Source: Lycorma delicatula
Lineage: Eukaryota; Arthropoda; Insecta; Hemiptera; Fulgoridae
NCBI RefSeq assembly: GCF_047948215.1
Contig: NC_134463.1
Location: forward strand, 97,740,657-97,804,656
Direction of reading: 5' to 3'
DNA: 64,000 bases
Below, piece by piece: positions 1-15,200 of this stretch. Both the position numbers and the translations under genes were made by a program. The notes under the pieces are model-generated. The model did no database searches, was not told the DNA's origin, and saw nothing but the letters and a program-made list of their open reading frames with translations. Numbering within the stretch: position 1 is the stretch's first letter; every line of letters starts with the position of its first letter.

Positions 1-143
1 AAAAAAACTATTTATGAGAAAATTAAGTGTAGCCTATATTTCAATCAATAGTTGTAAAAAAGTAATCCAATAAAACTCTATTTAAATTTTTTTAAATATT
101 TGTTAACTGTTATCAAATCATTTTGCTTGTGGTTTTTTTGTAG

Positions 144-234
144 GTGGTTCTATAGTACGAATGCTAAAACACATCGTTGGAGAAAGTAATTTTGAAAATG
201 TACTTCATCAGTATTTAAAAGATGGACAAAATAA
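144..234 (+). CDS. APN-A exon a (KGGS motif exon)
   Basis: Acceptor AG at 142-143, donor GTAAGT at 235. The frame reads (G)GSIVRMLKHIVGESNF then a helical stretch ending QYLKDGQNK. In M1 enzymes the KGG/AS-x-LRML segment follows the zinc-binding helices. The exon begins with the last two bases of a codon and ends after two bases of the next. Confidence 0.9.
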
Positions 235-3200
235 GTAAGTCATTTAGGCCTAATCTTTTTTTTTTAATAAATAATTTCTTTTAAAGGTTTTTTACAATAG
301 ATGAGATTATTACCGATAAAGTTCAATGCACCATCTTTTAATCTTTTGCTTTTGTTAAAAAGCTGTGAACCTATGATAAAAGAGATTTTAAGAAATATGA
401 GATTAAGATGATATGTGTAACTATAATGAATTCTGGTGTCAGGTTAATCTACTGCTGATGTAATTCCATTAATTCAAACCAATTACTGTTAAGGATTGGG
501 ATTCATCACTTTGGGATTGATCCCAAGTTAAAGATCACCATAATCTTTTTGTAGTTTCTTAAAAGAAGAGTTGAAAAATAAAAACTTATGTTTATAATTC
601 TACCTACATAATGAATAATGTTACTGATTTTCTTTTATAATTATTATTTTATTTTTGTGTAAGTGAATAAAAATTATCTTTTTTAAGGTCAGAGGGCGTT
701 GTAACACCACAAAATTTATGGAAATCATTTACAGATACACTACCAAAAGATGTACTTCCAGAATATACAACCATTGATGATATAATGACTACATGGACAA
801 ATCAGAAAGGTTATCCTTTAGTGACAATTACAAGAAATTATACAGACAGGACAGCAAGTATTACACAGGTAAATTATCATTACTAATACTTTAAAAAGCT
901 CCAGTAATGAAAAAATAGATAGTGAATTATTTATAAAAATAAATCTTGCACGATATATGAAACTGCAATCTAGTAAATGGTTGGATGCAATTTACTACAC
1001 TGTTTATTAATATAGCATTGAGGGTGCATACTTGAAACATGTGGCTAAAAAAAAATAATTAGAATTATAAAATTCCTTTAAATGTTGTCTCTAACCATCA
1101 ACACGAACAAACAAACTTTTAGGTTAAATCTATCAAAAAGAGAATATTTTTAAAAAAAGGGTGCAAACACTGTATGATTGTTTTCACTCATATACGTTCC
1201 ATGTATGTGTGTGAATATGAATATGTGTGTGTGTGTGCACGCATGTGCATGTCATTCACAAGATTTTTAGTCTTGATCCTTGACTACAATGACAAAAACT
1301 AGTCATTTTATAATTTGTTCATTAATTTTTTTCAGTATAATTACATCTCAAAAATTTGAAGATTTTTTTTGCTTGTGAATATATTTAAGATATTAAATTA
1401 TAAATAAATATTTTATTTAGATTTGAAAGTTTTATAATTTAATGTACATTTATAAAAGTCATATCTGGAATAGGTCCTGGAATCAGTGGAATCTATTCCA
1501 CTGATAACAAAAGAACCACCTCCAAAATTTACTTGGACAGATCAAGAAAGAATATAAATAAAATCACCCATTTTATAGCTCTGTTAAAGAAAACCTTTTA
1601 TTTCAATTTAAATAAATTTTAGGGAGGATTTGAAAAATGGGTAGGTACTTTTTTGTACATGCTGAAGTATTTTGCTGTGATTTTTAAAAATAGTTCCGTT
1701 GACTAGATTGATAGAAGTAGATATATTTATTTCTATTTTTAGGAATAATAGAATTTTCTTTTCAACAGTAACTTATTCACAAATAAAAAATTAATATAAA
1801 TTACTATTTTTATTTTACTGCATGTAGTCAATGTTTGCATTTGTCTGTATAATTTCTATATTCACTTTTTAATTGTTAAAATGTATAACTTTTTTTTATG
1901 CCTCAAGAATAATATATTTTAGAGGGAATGTATTAATCATAATAAATATTAAACAATAATAATAAGCTTGAAGTTTTATTATGATACTTAAAAATTAAAC
2001 AGTATAACTGGTTTTTTTAAAAATTAATCAAATTCATTGTACCATGAAAATACATAATTAAAATAGGTTAGTAAAGTTTTGAAAAGAGCAAAATAACATC
2101 TGCGCAATTACTAACGTTACACATTCTTGAGAAACACAATGCAATGATTTTATCCATATTTAAGTTGAATTAGTTAAAATCCATGAAGTATAACTGCTAA
2201 GAATAACAATCTCTTTTAATGTAATTCTCTTGATTTTTGCTATACGAGTACAAAACTAATCTTTTAATTAAATATTTTTTACACATATAAATAATATGTT
2301 TTACAACCTAATAATTATTTAAAATTTTATTTAATTTGTCAACCAGAAAAATTCTCACCTCACTTTCTGATCAAATTAACTAGGGCTTGATGCAATGATT
2401 TACGGCTCATTAATCTTGTTCTCTTCTTTTTCTTATCACAAAGTACTCCAGTTACCCTCTTCATTTTAAACCAAGTGAATTTTTAACACTCCTGGTGGTA
2501 ACATCAGATTTCAGAAGTCTAGACACTGATCTTTAATTTCTTGCTGTTCAACTGTTGTAGTTATTCATTCATTATTTTTTAGGATATCAAATAATTGGAT
2601 ACTGTAGCTTAAATGTACCATGCAATCTCAGTGGTTGAATATCTCATTAAATGAAACTTAATAATATCACAAAATAACTATAAAACAAGTTGAATGAATA
2701 TGAGACAAAACAAAGAACCCTTTTCCTCGGATAAATGTTTTCATAAAACCTATTAATGTACTGTTAGACAGCTTAATAATTTTAAAAAAATTCTTAAAAA
2801 ATATAAAATGATTCACTTCCTTCTTCTTTTACAAGAATATCAGAATAATTACAGTAGCCACCTGATGAAGTTTAGGAAACCACTTCAGTACATAGTCAAA
2901 CAATAAATTTGATTATTCATACAGTATACTGTTCTTAACAAAGTTAATAAATTTAATTAATATTTTTCAGAAAGAATTCCAGAGTGAAGGAGCTGTAGAA
3001 AATTCAACTCTTCAGTGGTGGATTCCTTTAACTTTAACTAGTAATGATCAACAAAATTTTGCTTCAAATCAGTCAATCTTGTGGATTAATCCTAACACCA
3101 CAACTAAAATATTGCTGAAAACAGATGATTGGATTTTACTTAATATTCAACAAATTGGTATCAAACAAATTTTCGTATTTATTCAAATGTACATATAATT

Positions 3201-6200
3201 TTCAAAATTAGCCCTGGATTCAAATTTGAATCAGGCTTGACCATTTTTCAGATGGTAAAAAATTAATTTCATATTAAAAAAAGGAACATGGCATTGTAAT
3301 TGAGCTAAGGTTAGTAGTTACTGGAAAGAAAATAAGTTAGTGAGATGTTTTGTCCTTTTTTCGGATGCTGTTTTAAGATATTCATCTTTCAAATGATTTT
3401 AATTAAAATGTAATGAAAAGTTTTCACTGCGGATTGTTTTATGATACATTACTTCAATCTTCAGTGTCACAACAAATTCCTTGACATCAAAACAGTGCAG
3501 TTTCTTTGTCATTTAGTGTAGTAAAAAAATATGTAAAAGGAATAACATTATTTTTGAATTTTATTATGATGCTATTTTCTAGTTGTTGATGAGTAGTAGT
3601 CACTACTTTCATTATAACAAGCAAACCAGTGTTGCTTTCTTGATACTCTATTTCATAATTTCTTTTAAGTATTATTTATAGTAATCTAAGACAACCACAA
3701 ACTCTTTATTTCAATTAACGGCAAAAATAACAATTCCAAACAAGGTTCAGTCACTGTTTATTTATTCACTCTAATTTCCCTAATTAGAAGTAACTCTGTT
3801 GGCACATTTTGTAAATGAACTGATGAAGAAGTCTTTTTAACATTAATTCTTTTTATGATGTACACAAAAGTGTGAATAACACAAACTAAAAAATAGGATC
3901 TTTTTTCTGGATGTTATCTGCATTAGAACTGTCTCTGTGATGGATTGGTAGCATCTCTTCTTTTCATCCAAAAGCTTCTGGATTTGAATTCTGGCTGGAC
4001 TTGGTAGCTTTTCTTATACTACATAACTCATATGATATTATGAAGCTAGCTATTATGGTACAATATTATAAACTAAACATAAAGTTATTTTCATGGGAAC
4101 TGATTTCTTTTTCTTAAACTTTTTTACAGTATAACAGTGTATTATAAAGTTTAATAAATGGCTCATTAATATTTATCTTGATTTTTTTTATTAAAGAAAT
4201 AAATAAATATTGTAGAAGTTGGTATCAAAATATGTTAAACAACAGAATGTAGCAGTGTTGAAAGTAATGTAAGTAGTAAATTATGCGTAAAGTAAAACAT
4301 TTTGTTTTTATTTTTTTTTTACCACTCAAATGAAAGACAATTTTAAAATATGTGTGTATATATATATATATATACATACGAGCACACAATTTAAAACTAA
4401 TTTTACTTAAACTGCAAAGTATTTATAGTAGTCTTACTTTTAAGTATAATAGTAAAATGAATAAAATCTCAAAACAAAGGGAACAATTCATTTATTTCTT
4501 TTGCTTTTTGTCACAATTTTTGCACATCATTTTACAAAAGGAACCAAAATGATTTGTTTACAGTCTTAGAAATCAAATTTGTATTCTGGTCAACCAATTG
4601 TACATCAGTCATCTCCATCTTCCCTCTGTCACTCCACTATCCTTGTTTACACATTCTTTTTGTTTGTTTCATATTTTTGTTTCCTTTTTTCTTTCTTTTA
4701 CAACATCCCATCATCCAACTACCTCTTCTCCTTGGCTGGCTCTTAGTATTTTCCCTTTTATTCTAATTTTAAACATTGCTTTCAGTACTCTTTCTTTTGT
4801 CATTCTTTGCTCTTATTGGGCATTATTGCTCTTTCACCGATAGTTTTCCCTCTTTTATTTATTTTGTGCATTGAAATTTCTAACATAAGTTTTTTATGTT
4901 TCTTTTAAAAAAAAATAATTTTTATAACGTCAGATTTGTTATTCATTTCTTAGCTTCATATAAAAATTTTTTTTTTAATAAGCATGCTTGGTTTGTAGCA
5001 ATTTTATCTGATCTGTCATTTCTATCTTCTATCATCTGCATTCTTTTACTAATTCACATCAGAGCTTTCCCTCCTCTTACATTGCATAATCCAAGAACAT
5101 AACATTACTCACTGATTTCAGTAATACTCCATGAGCATGTAATTTTGTTTCACTACTTATTCTATTAGTTATGTACGATCCATAGATTTATTTTTTCCTA
5201 ATTAATTTTCATTCTATGTATTTGTATCAGAGAAGTTTCATCCATACAAAGTTTTGCTCCTTCATTTCTTTTCACTCTCTCCTAATATTACAATAGAATA
5301 ATAGGTAATTTATAATTACCCAGATAACAGATCTGTCTTTAAAATTTATATTTACCACTTCATTAATACCAGAAATGAATGGAGGGGTTTATCAGTAAAA
5401 AAAAGTACCTTACTGCTATAATGAAAAATATTTCATTATGTATAATGAGTCATGTTGTGCTGGGTCCTTTCCTCCTCGTAACTATTTAAGGCAAAGTAAC
5501 ATGCTTTTCACACAAAATCAACAGATATTCAGTTAAAACTTTTATTTCTAGTTGGTATGCTGTTTTTAAAATAATATATAACTTTTATTTTATTTACAGA
5601 ATTAAGTAAATATTATATTTAACAAAGATTTATTTCTGCTTTTTTTTGTAGGTTATTACAGGGTAAATTATGATTTAAACAACTGGAATCTTTTGATTGA
5701 TCAGTTAATGAAAAATCATACCATGATTCATCCAATAAACAGAGCACAAATTATAGATGATGCTTTTTCATTGGCAGAAAATGGTAAAATACAGTATGAT
5801 ATACCAATTACACTGGTAAGATATTTAACAAATGAAAAAGATTTTATACCTTGGTTCTCAGCAATACAAGCATTTAAGAAAATTCTTAATAATTTGTATT
5901 ATACCTCTGCAGGATCTGTTTTAAAAGTAAGTTATATCTGACAAATTTCTTTGTTTAATTTTTTTGTAAGCCGAACAGCAGACTAGTTTTGTGATCGTAT
6001 GGATCCTTAAATGATATACACAACAAAAACACAAAACTGATACGTTATTTCAAGTATCTTAGAGGTTCAAATGAAATCCCTTTAAACAGATAATTACAAC
6101 AGATTCCTATATAATTCTCAATTAATACATAAAATTTTCTTAAAAAGTTTTAGAAAAATCCTGTATTAAAAGTGTCTCTAACCATAAAGGAAAACATCTA

Positions 6201-9200
6201 ATTACCAATGTCTTTGCGAATGGGAATCGAGAAGTATGATTATGAGATATTCAATTATTAAAAGATTCAAATTTTATAAATATCATCATTGCTTAATATC
6301 TGATGAAATCTTCCATAACGGCACAGTGTCACCTCTTTGATGTGCCGCAATTAATACAGGAGTAATTAAAATAATCTGATAAAACAATAAGAATCTTTCA
6401 AACAGATTACGTTAAAACAATCTACATAGGTTCTTGTACACCTGCAATTATACATATATCATAATTAATAAGAGCAGGAGAAAAGAATAGTTGAAAAACT
6501 GTTCAAAAACTTTTACAAATAGATCTAAACCTACATATCAATTTTGACTGTTAATCGAATTCTTATGAATAGTCACTGTAGAAAAAGTATGCATAACCAG
6601 ATAAATAAATTACAAACAGGAAAAAAAGAAATAATAAAAAACAATAATTGACAAATAAGCAATATTATGAAATGCTATTTATTAATTTTGATTAATATTA
6701 TTAATAATTATTATCCAATTAATTAAATTGACTATACTTTTTATATCTATATATCTTTTTATACGTATATATATATATATATATATATATATACAAAAAG
6801 AGAGACCAACCATTGCTTATTTTCTAAATGAAGCAGGGCATCAGTTTTAAATCAAATACTAATCCTTTTAATATTGTTATAATAAATCGTTCTCCTCTCT
6901 TAAAAATCCCAACCAATTAGCTTTCTTATACTGGATTATTCTAATTAAGATTCTTAGTCACTCACCTCATTATATCTTAAGTTTTTATTTTGTCTATCCA
7001 CTTAATTTTCTGCAGTCTCTTTCATGCTCACATTTCAAAGGCCTCAGCCATTCATTTTCTTTTTTCATAGTGTACATGTGTCCTATCTGTACAGAAGTTT
7101 ACTCAAAATGTAACATGTTATGACAACTTCTAGTTTCCTCATACCAAACGTATTATACAATAACTGTTTCTAGCAATTACATGCTTCTATAGCCATCACT
7201 AAAGAAGCATGAACATTCTACTTTTTATTTCTTCTTCATTTTACCAATTTTCTATTATCATTACATTTAATTTAGTTAGAGGAATTTAGGTAACTAAAAA
7301 CTTGTATTACTTTAATTACATATTTTATTATTTATCTGTTTAATTTTAGGCATATATTCAAAATTTAATAAGACCTATTTATCAATCAGTCATACTGCTT
7401 CAGTCACAAAATACTACTCATATAGATAAATTATTAATAAACGATGTTCTTTTATTTGCATGCAGTATAAATCTCAATGACTGTGAAAAAGACTTAATTG
7501 CAAAATTTAATGACTGGCTTTTTAAAACACCATCTAGCAAGTAAGTATCCCCTTATCATGCAATGCTTTATAACTTTAAATATGCTACTACTTTTTATAT
7601 TTTTACAAAATTTATTATCATACTTACATTTGTCATAATAAATAAAAATAAAAAAAATACCAAAACACATAAATATATATTTTTTTTATTACAGTTTAGT
7701 TCCAGAAACAAAAGAAGCTGTTTTGTGCACTGGAGTAAAACTTGGAACTGAACAATCATGGAATGATGTATGGAATTATTACAAAAAGTCTAATGTGTCA
7801 TCAGAAAAACAATTAATTTTAAGATCTTTGGGATGTTCAGTGAAATCTGATGTTCTTTATAAGTCAGTAATTTTTGCTTTTTAATTTATATATTTTTAAT
7901 TATGTTTAGTTTTTGAATGATAAGGTAAATACAACTAATGTTAAAGTAAGCTGTTGGATGATATCCACATATTCTGAGAAATACAACATCCTGATTTAAA
8001 AAAATGTGATTAAAAAACTACCTATTTTGTCAATCACACAGTAGATAGAAAATCACCTACTATTTTATTAAAAGAGTTGTTTTACCTTATAATTCACAAA
8101 ATGTTTCTACATAAACATTCTACGCAAAAATTTCCTTTCTAATGAGAGATATTGTTAATAAATAATCAACAGATAAAAAATGAACCTATAATAATATTAA
8201 TAATTTTTTCTTATTAAAAAAAAGCAAATAGTTTTTGAGTCAATTGCAATACATTTTAAATTATGGTATAACTAAAAAAACCTTACTTGAATCTGGGGTA
8301 GGTATTTTCAACTTATTTTAATTGCTATATAATGAAATTACGCAAATGACTACAACTAAACAATGAGTTTTTTGTAACTTTTATGTATTTATAAGTAATC
8401 TAATGTAACATAAAATTTCATTTAATAGTAGAACATAGTACATTCTAACATTTATGTATTTAATTTTTACAGTACGTCATATAATCATGATGAAGTTTTA
8501 GAACTATCTATTTTTATAACAATTCAAATCAAATATTTGAAATATATGTTAAATAAAAGAGCATTTCAGTATTTAAAAAAAAAAATTGTTTTGCACAATG
8601 TTATTTCCGTTTATCAATGTACATCATATGTGATCATGTCAAAAACAACCGAAATATCTGCTTTCAAGTGGATGTAAATAACAGTTACCATTATGTGAGC
8701 TGTATAAATTGCTTCATTAGATCTAGAAGTAAAAGTCTAAATGCTTGAAGTTCAATAATTATTACGATTATGCCTTCAGTGCATTCCTACCTATCGACTC
8801 AAGGAGAAGGGAACATCGTAACTAGAGACTTGAAAATTATTTAACCACAACTGTGTGAATACTGGGTCTCTAAGGCCTAGTTCTTCAGTACAGGTCTACA
8901 TGATGGACAGCTTTTGTTACTAACGCGTGTACTTTACTAACTCATCACTTTTAGGTGTACAACAAAATTTTTAACATCAAATGATGTACCAGTCTCCTTA
9001 AGCTGGCAATCCCATTAATGAATAAATATTGTTTTCATCCTGTTTATTGTTATTAAAAACACAACTATATTCATCATTTAAAAACAGATTTCAAATTTTT
9101 TTACAAAAGAGAAAAAAGAACTATCACAATCTGTAGAATAATGACCATGTAATAAAAAAACAGGTTTCAAAGGATATTACTAAATCAACAGTTTTACATA

Positions 9201-12200
9201 AAATGTGATTCTGAAGTGTTAAAATTAAAATAACCAATTTAATTATTTTCAGGTACCTAAAACTGATGACAGTTACACAAACACCACCGCTTGATATTAG
9301 ACCTCATGACCACAAGCTTGTATTCTATACAGTAGCAATTCATCCTACTAATGCAGGGACAGCTTCAAAATTCCTTACTGAAAATTATATTTTATTACAA
9401 AATGTGTAAGTAAAACAGAACACCAGAATTTAAGAAAAATTGTTTATAAATATTTTATTTTATTTTATTTCTATTGATTTGTTAGCTAATTTTATAGTTA
9501 GTTTTCAATGACAATGAAACGTTAGGCTTATTAAAAAATAAGTAAGTGTACAAGTAATAAGTAGTAAGTGTACAGTATTTTTAAATGGAAAAAGTTATTT
9601 TAAAATAATGTGCAGTTGTCTCCGGTAAAAACACAATTTTGCAGAAACTAATTTTTATAACAGAAAATTTAGTACTTTTTAAAAATTTTATGTCTAAAAC
9701 TTTTGAGCTACATCCCAACCCCGTAGGTGAAGACAGCCGCCTAGTGACGTTACGGTTGCCGCCACCCCCCCCCCCCCCTGTTCCTTGCCATGTTGGGCTG
9801 TAATGGGAATCGTCTATTGCCCTCTGACTTTTTACATCTCATAGTAATTAGCCTGGCCTAGTTGGGATGCCACCAATGCAAATGCCTCGGTAGACATTTG
9901 TATCGGTGATTTAAAAACTCAGCTTATTGCCTTCATTGTAGTCCTCATCTGGATATCTTGTCCTACATCATCTCCCTCTGAACTAGCTTACCAAACCCCG
10001 TGAAAAGCGCGAACCCCATGCCTAGTTCTACTTGTTATGAGTCAATTTCATGATTGTCTCATAATTCGAGGCAAAACAACACAACATACCACCAAACTTG
10101 TTGATTGCAGCAACGAAATTTAGTCCTACTTCCCTTAGTGAAACCCAGCTTACGCTTTAAAACCCCTGATTTAGGTCAATTACGGACTCCGGTCTGGTCT
10201 ACCAGGGAGACAACAACAATAAACCGTCGTCAAAATGTCGCTACAGCTCACGGCTGCATGGTGTCCCATGCCCTACTTTTGAGCTACATCTCGATTCCCC
10301 CTGAATCTATATCCAAATATTATTATTTTAAAGGCCGAAAAATTATTTATTAACAGTATAAAAAATTATTCACTGGATAGAATGTAACTATTTAACTTTA
10401 TACATGGGTAAAACTGTTGCATTATTCTTCTCAAGATAGAAATATTAGTATTTACGAGGATAATATTCCCATTAATAATAGTATTTCTGTTCGCTTGTAG
10501 TTTAATATTTTTGTGTGATTTATTAGCTGTAAAATTCTTTTGGAATGATCAAATTCATTTTCTTTGCAACAAAAATAAAAAAACTTCATTATTTGGTTTT
10601 GTAGCATCTTAATAAAAATGTTAAGTTTGCCATCATTATTAATTAATCATTAGGTACACATATATTCCCAATTCAAAAACTATATATAATATAAGAGCCT
10701 GGAGTTAAATGACAATGTCAAAGACAAGTTAAACCAGGCTGCATTCCATTGTGTTAAAGTGTGTTGTTATACAATGACTCTCACATTAGACATGACTCTC
10801 ATAACTACAGTAGCTTAGACTGTGTTTGAAATAGGACTAATGTAAAAAAAAGAAAAAATTATTTTAATATAGTGATTCGTACTTTTATTGCAGAGATATA
10901 TTTTTATCAATTATTAGTACTCATGAGTGGATCAGTTAGTCCAGATAAAGAAAAAGTGCCATCACAACAGGTGATAAAACTTATTTTTCTGTTGACAGCT
11001 ATTAAATCTGAAGAAGTGATTAATTAATTAAATCCCTGTGTATTACATAAATGAATTATCTCTTTCAAATAGGTTAATTAATCATAAAACTTCAGTAAAA
11101 CAATTCTTTAATAATTATAATTGTCTAAACAGAACATTAATTTATTATAGTTGATAAGCGATTAAAGAAGAATCATTAATGATATCATGTATTACTAGCT
11201 TATACTGTACTTGTTTACAGATAATTATAAGGTATAATTTACTTAAAGAATGTAAATAAGTACGTGTAATTATTAAAAATATTAAATTAGAAAACAAAAG
11301 CTGATTCCTAACCACAAAAATTTTGGATTTGAATGATTGTCAAAATAGCCCTAGAGAGGGTAGATTTTTTTTCAGAAAATGCATGGAGAATAATCACTAA
11401 ATTTTTTGTGTCTACTTAAAACATTGATAAGTACCTAGTACCATACAAATCTGTGCAATTAGCCCTCATCCAGCTCATAATTATTGTTCTAATTCAATGT
11501 TACTAGTGCAGAATGTGATAGTGAAGATTGTTAACATCAGAGATTTTAAAATCGGGGAATCAATGGCAGATTAATAACACAAGTACAACTATTGTATACC
11601 TTAATGTAATGGATGCTGCAAATGAATTAGCTGTTGAATTTCTGTGTGGGTTCCTTCAAGACCTGACCCAGAAGTATTTTAATTATAATGGCTTCTCGAG
11701 CCGTCATTTAGGCGGGGGGGGGGGGGGGGGGTTTCTACATAACTACACACCAGCCTAGAGATCTATGAGTAAAGCCAGCTGCTCTTACTCCATGAATAAG
11801 AGAAACAACTGCCTATAAGCCCTGAATAAAAATAGCTGCACTAGATATCTGTAACTTCCTTATTATTTTACCAATTGATTAATAAGATTCAGTTTCATTA
11901 ATTTATTTCATGGTTAATGTATTAAATAATGAAATTGTGAAATATTTATAAATCTAAATTTTTTGTATTTATTAATTTTCTAGAACAAAGGTACCTATAG
12001 TGAAGCCCTTGTTTGGATATCTTGGATCAACAATTGTAAAAGAAGAGGATTATAATGAGGTAAATTTTTTTAAAAGCTTAAACACTTTACAAAATACATA
12101 GTATTACATTAGACTATTACGCTTTAAGGTAAAAAAACTTCATATTTATAAAACAAAAACAATTAATAAACTGTAGAAAGCCAAGAGCAACTTAAAGAGA

Positions 12201-15200
12201 TTCACCTTTGATATAGTATTATCTGTCACCTAACAAGTGCTTGCGATCAAGTTACATAATAATTAGATTTTCTTACGATATTTCTTATTCTGATAAAAAC
12301 GTAGATGAATATTGATGATAGTGTTAAAATGAAAGAAATTACATTATTCAACAATTCTTTTTTTTTAGTTTTACTGAAAAATGAAAGTAGAGTATCTATG
12401 AAAAACAATGGAACAACAGACTAGGTTAAATTTTATACCTTAATCAAATTTCAATAAAATAAAAATATCCTATGAAATTAATTAAACGCAAAAAGTCTTA
12501 TTAAATATTTTGATACAGTTATATAATAAGCAGTCATAGTATAATAGTAATAGTATAGTAAATCCTGAAGCTTGACACAGTCAAATAATCCTGCTTCAGC
12601 TGACATTCTTTTTTTTCCTGTTTAGCCTACGGGAATCACTGTTAGGTATTCCTTCAGAAGATGAATAAGGATGACATGTATGATTGTAGATGAAATGTAG
12701 TTTTATACAGTCTTAGTTTGACCATTCCTGAGATGTGTGATTAATTGAAACCCAACCACCAAAGAACACCGGTATCCACAATCTAGTATTCAAATTCCTA
12801 TAAAAGTAACTGTCTTTACTAGAATTTGAACACTGAAACTCTCGACTTCCAAATCAGCTGATCCAGCTGACATTCTATTTCCATTTAGTGTAACATACGT
12901 ATCGGTATGGATAACTATATATTTATACATTATGCAAAATTAGCATTACTAATATTTATTATCACTATTATTTTTATTTCATTCATATTAATATTAATCA
13001 TATCTAGAAATAACATTAAATTATATAATTAATTCATTTCTAACTGATAATGTACAGTTACATGTACATACCTTTTGAAAATAATAGTATTGTTTTTCAA
13101 TTAATATTATGCCGAATTAAAATTATTACAGAATTTTCAAGAAGATTTTTCATTAATTTTTCTTCAGCCCATTTTAATTAAATATTGGAATTCATAGTCG
13201 TGGTAGTCTCCAGTTGTTGCACTTGCTTTCCAGGTTAATAATGTGTCCGTCCGGATTAAATCTCAAATCACCCCCACATTTATAATAATCAATCAACCAC
13301 CTTTAGGAATTTAAATTAGAAATCCTCCCCATAAAGCATTCCTCCATGGTTTCTTTGAGATATGACTTGACAAAATACATGTTTCATCATGGTAGATTCT
13401 ATACAATTGGCCTGTTTATGGTTCTAATTTTTTTAATTAGATTTACGTACAGCATTCGTTTAACCCTAATGTAATAATTTTCAATATCAAGTTTCCTATT
13501 GTTTTCAGTTTTTTCCCATTTTAAACCAAATTGTTGCAGTACTCTTCTTAGGCTTCTTTTATTCCTGAGAATCCTACTGAATGTTTAAAATGTACCAGCA
13601 ATTTTGTAATGGTGGGCAGCTGTTTTTCTTTGAGAAATTCATTTACGGTCCTTCTCACTACAGACATATCGAAGTCATCTTGGTCTGATACCAATTTGTT
13701 GCGGGTTTTACTTCGTGTACTGAAAGAAGTAGAAGCTTCTTATGGGTTTTCTTGTAATTTTTTTAATAATTCGTTTTTCTGTATCCTTACTCTTTGAACT
13801 TGCTATCGTGATATTTTACATATGGCTGCTGGTCTTTCTTCATACTTTTGGACTAGAATAATATGCTTGTCATTTCCTGACTTTCCAAATTTATTTGCTT
13901 CTTCTTTCATCAATTATTGATTACTCTCAAGCTTGCCAACTCGTTTTTTACAAGTCACAATGGACTTAAGTTCATTGATTCTGCTTGCAACTACAAATCA
14001 AATTTAACTATACACACACTACTATAAATCAAGAAAAGGTAAACATCACACTGGCGAAACACATTCAACAGATGAACTAAAGTGACTGAACATTATTATT
14101 ATGGAAATATTTTAACTGTAACGTATTCTAAATAGAATAAATATAATACTTGTTTTTATTTTGTATATGATGTTTGCTATCAATGTATGTCTTTACTGTT
14201 AAGTCAGCTAATTAGAATGTTTCATTTATTACAGTAACTCATACTAACAAAACTGTTTCATTTAAAAGGAATAGTTGACATTACATTTATCTATTTTGTC
14301 AACATATACAGACTTAACTTCTTAAGTCTTGAAGAATAGATTACACTCCAAATGGACACGAACAAGTTCTTAAAAGTTAAAATAATTGGAGTTGCCTGAA
14401 GTCTTTTTATGAACAAATTACAATATCTCAGCAACAAAAAATACTAATTTTCTTGTGTAACTACTCATTGAATTCAAAATTCCAAGAGCTAACTTTTAAA
14501 ACAATAAAAATTGAAAAAAAATTATTTTTGCAGTAACTAATTAACGAAATTCAATGTTTACGCGCTTAAATTATAGGTACATCCAACCTAACATAATTTC
14601 CACCACTAACTGAACGAAACTGCGGAATCGCGAATACCGCACCTACTAAAGATTTGAACACCATTCGTGACTGTCACTGCCTAAGGAAACGAACGATTAT
14701 AAAGTTAAATCAGTGCCACAATCATACCAATCAATTCTGAATCTGAATTCTATGTTCAGGAAATTCAGACCTACACCCAATTAAGTCGACCAATTTTGGT
14801 CCCTGACAAGGGTACGCACCCTCTTTCCGGTCCGCGCAGGAGCTGGACCAAACCCCGTACCCCAACCCGTTCCCGTTATTGTGTCTCGCGTGGCATTACT
14901 AAGTCACAATCACGGCCGCCACCGACGGAGGGAAGCCACGTCCCCGGTCACATGGGTTAACATACCCCTGGTGGTGGTGGCGGAGCGGCCACCCCCACCA
15001 GCGAAAGCCCCAAAGCGAATCACAAACAATATCAATATAACCGTGGCACGATGCCAATGCGCCTACTTCCAACCAATCCAATGCCTAAGTCAGAACCCTA
15101 GCCACCCGGGATCCTACCACGATCGAGTACCTTGATTAAACTCCCTCTGCAGACCTACACACCGCAAGGGCGCGAAGAAAACACGTTACTATAGTCCACT

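Noticed and set aside
4554..5105. Several open frames of 60-80 codons on the plus strand
   Set aside because: T-rich, hydrophobic by composition only, overlapping in different frames, no recognisable domain.
10105..10353. 82-codon frame in the GC-rich insertion
   Set aside because: It runs out of the element past the target duplication and shows no homology; the element reads as LINE tail on the other strand.
14881..15135. Plus-strand frame in the GC-rich block
   Set aside because: It is opposite the 3' region of the R1-like LINE and has no independent support.
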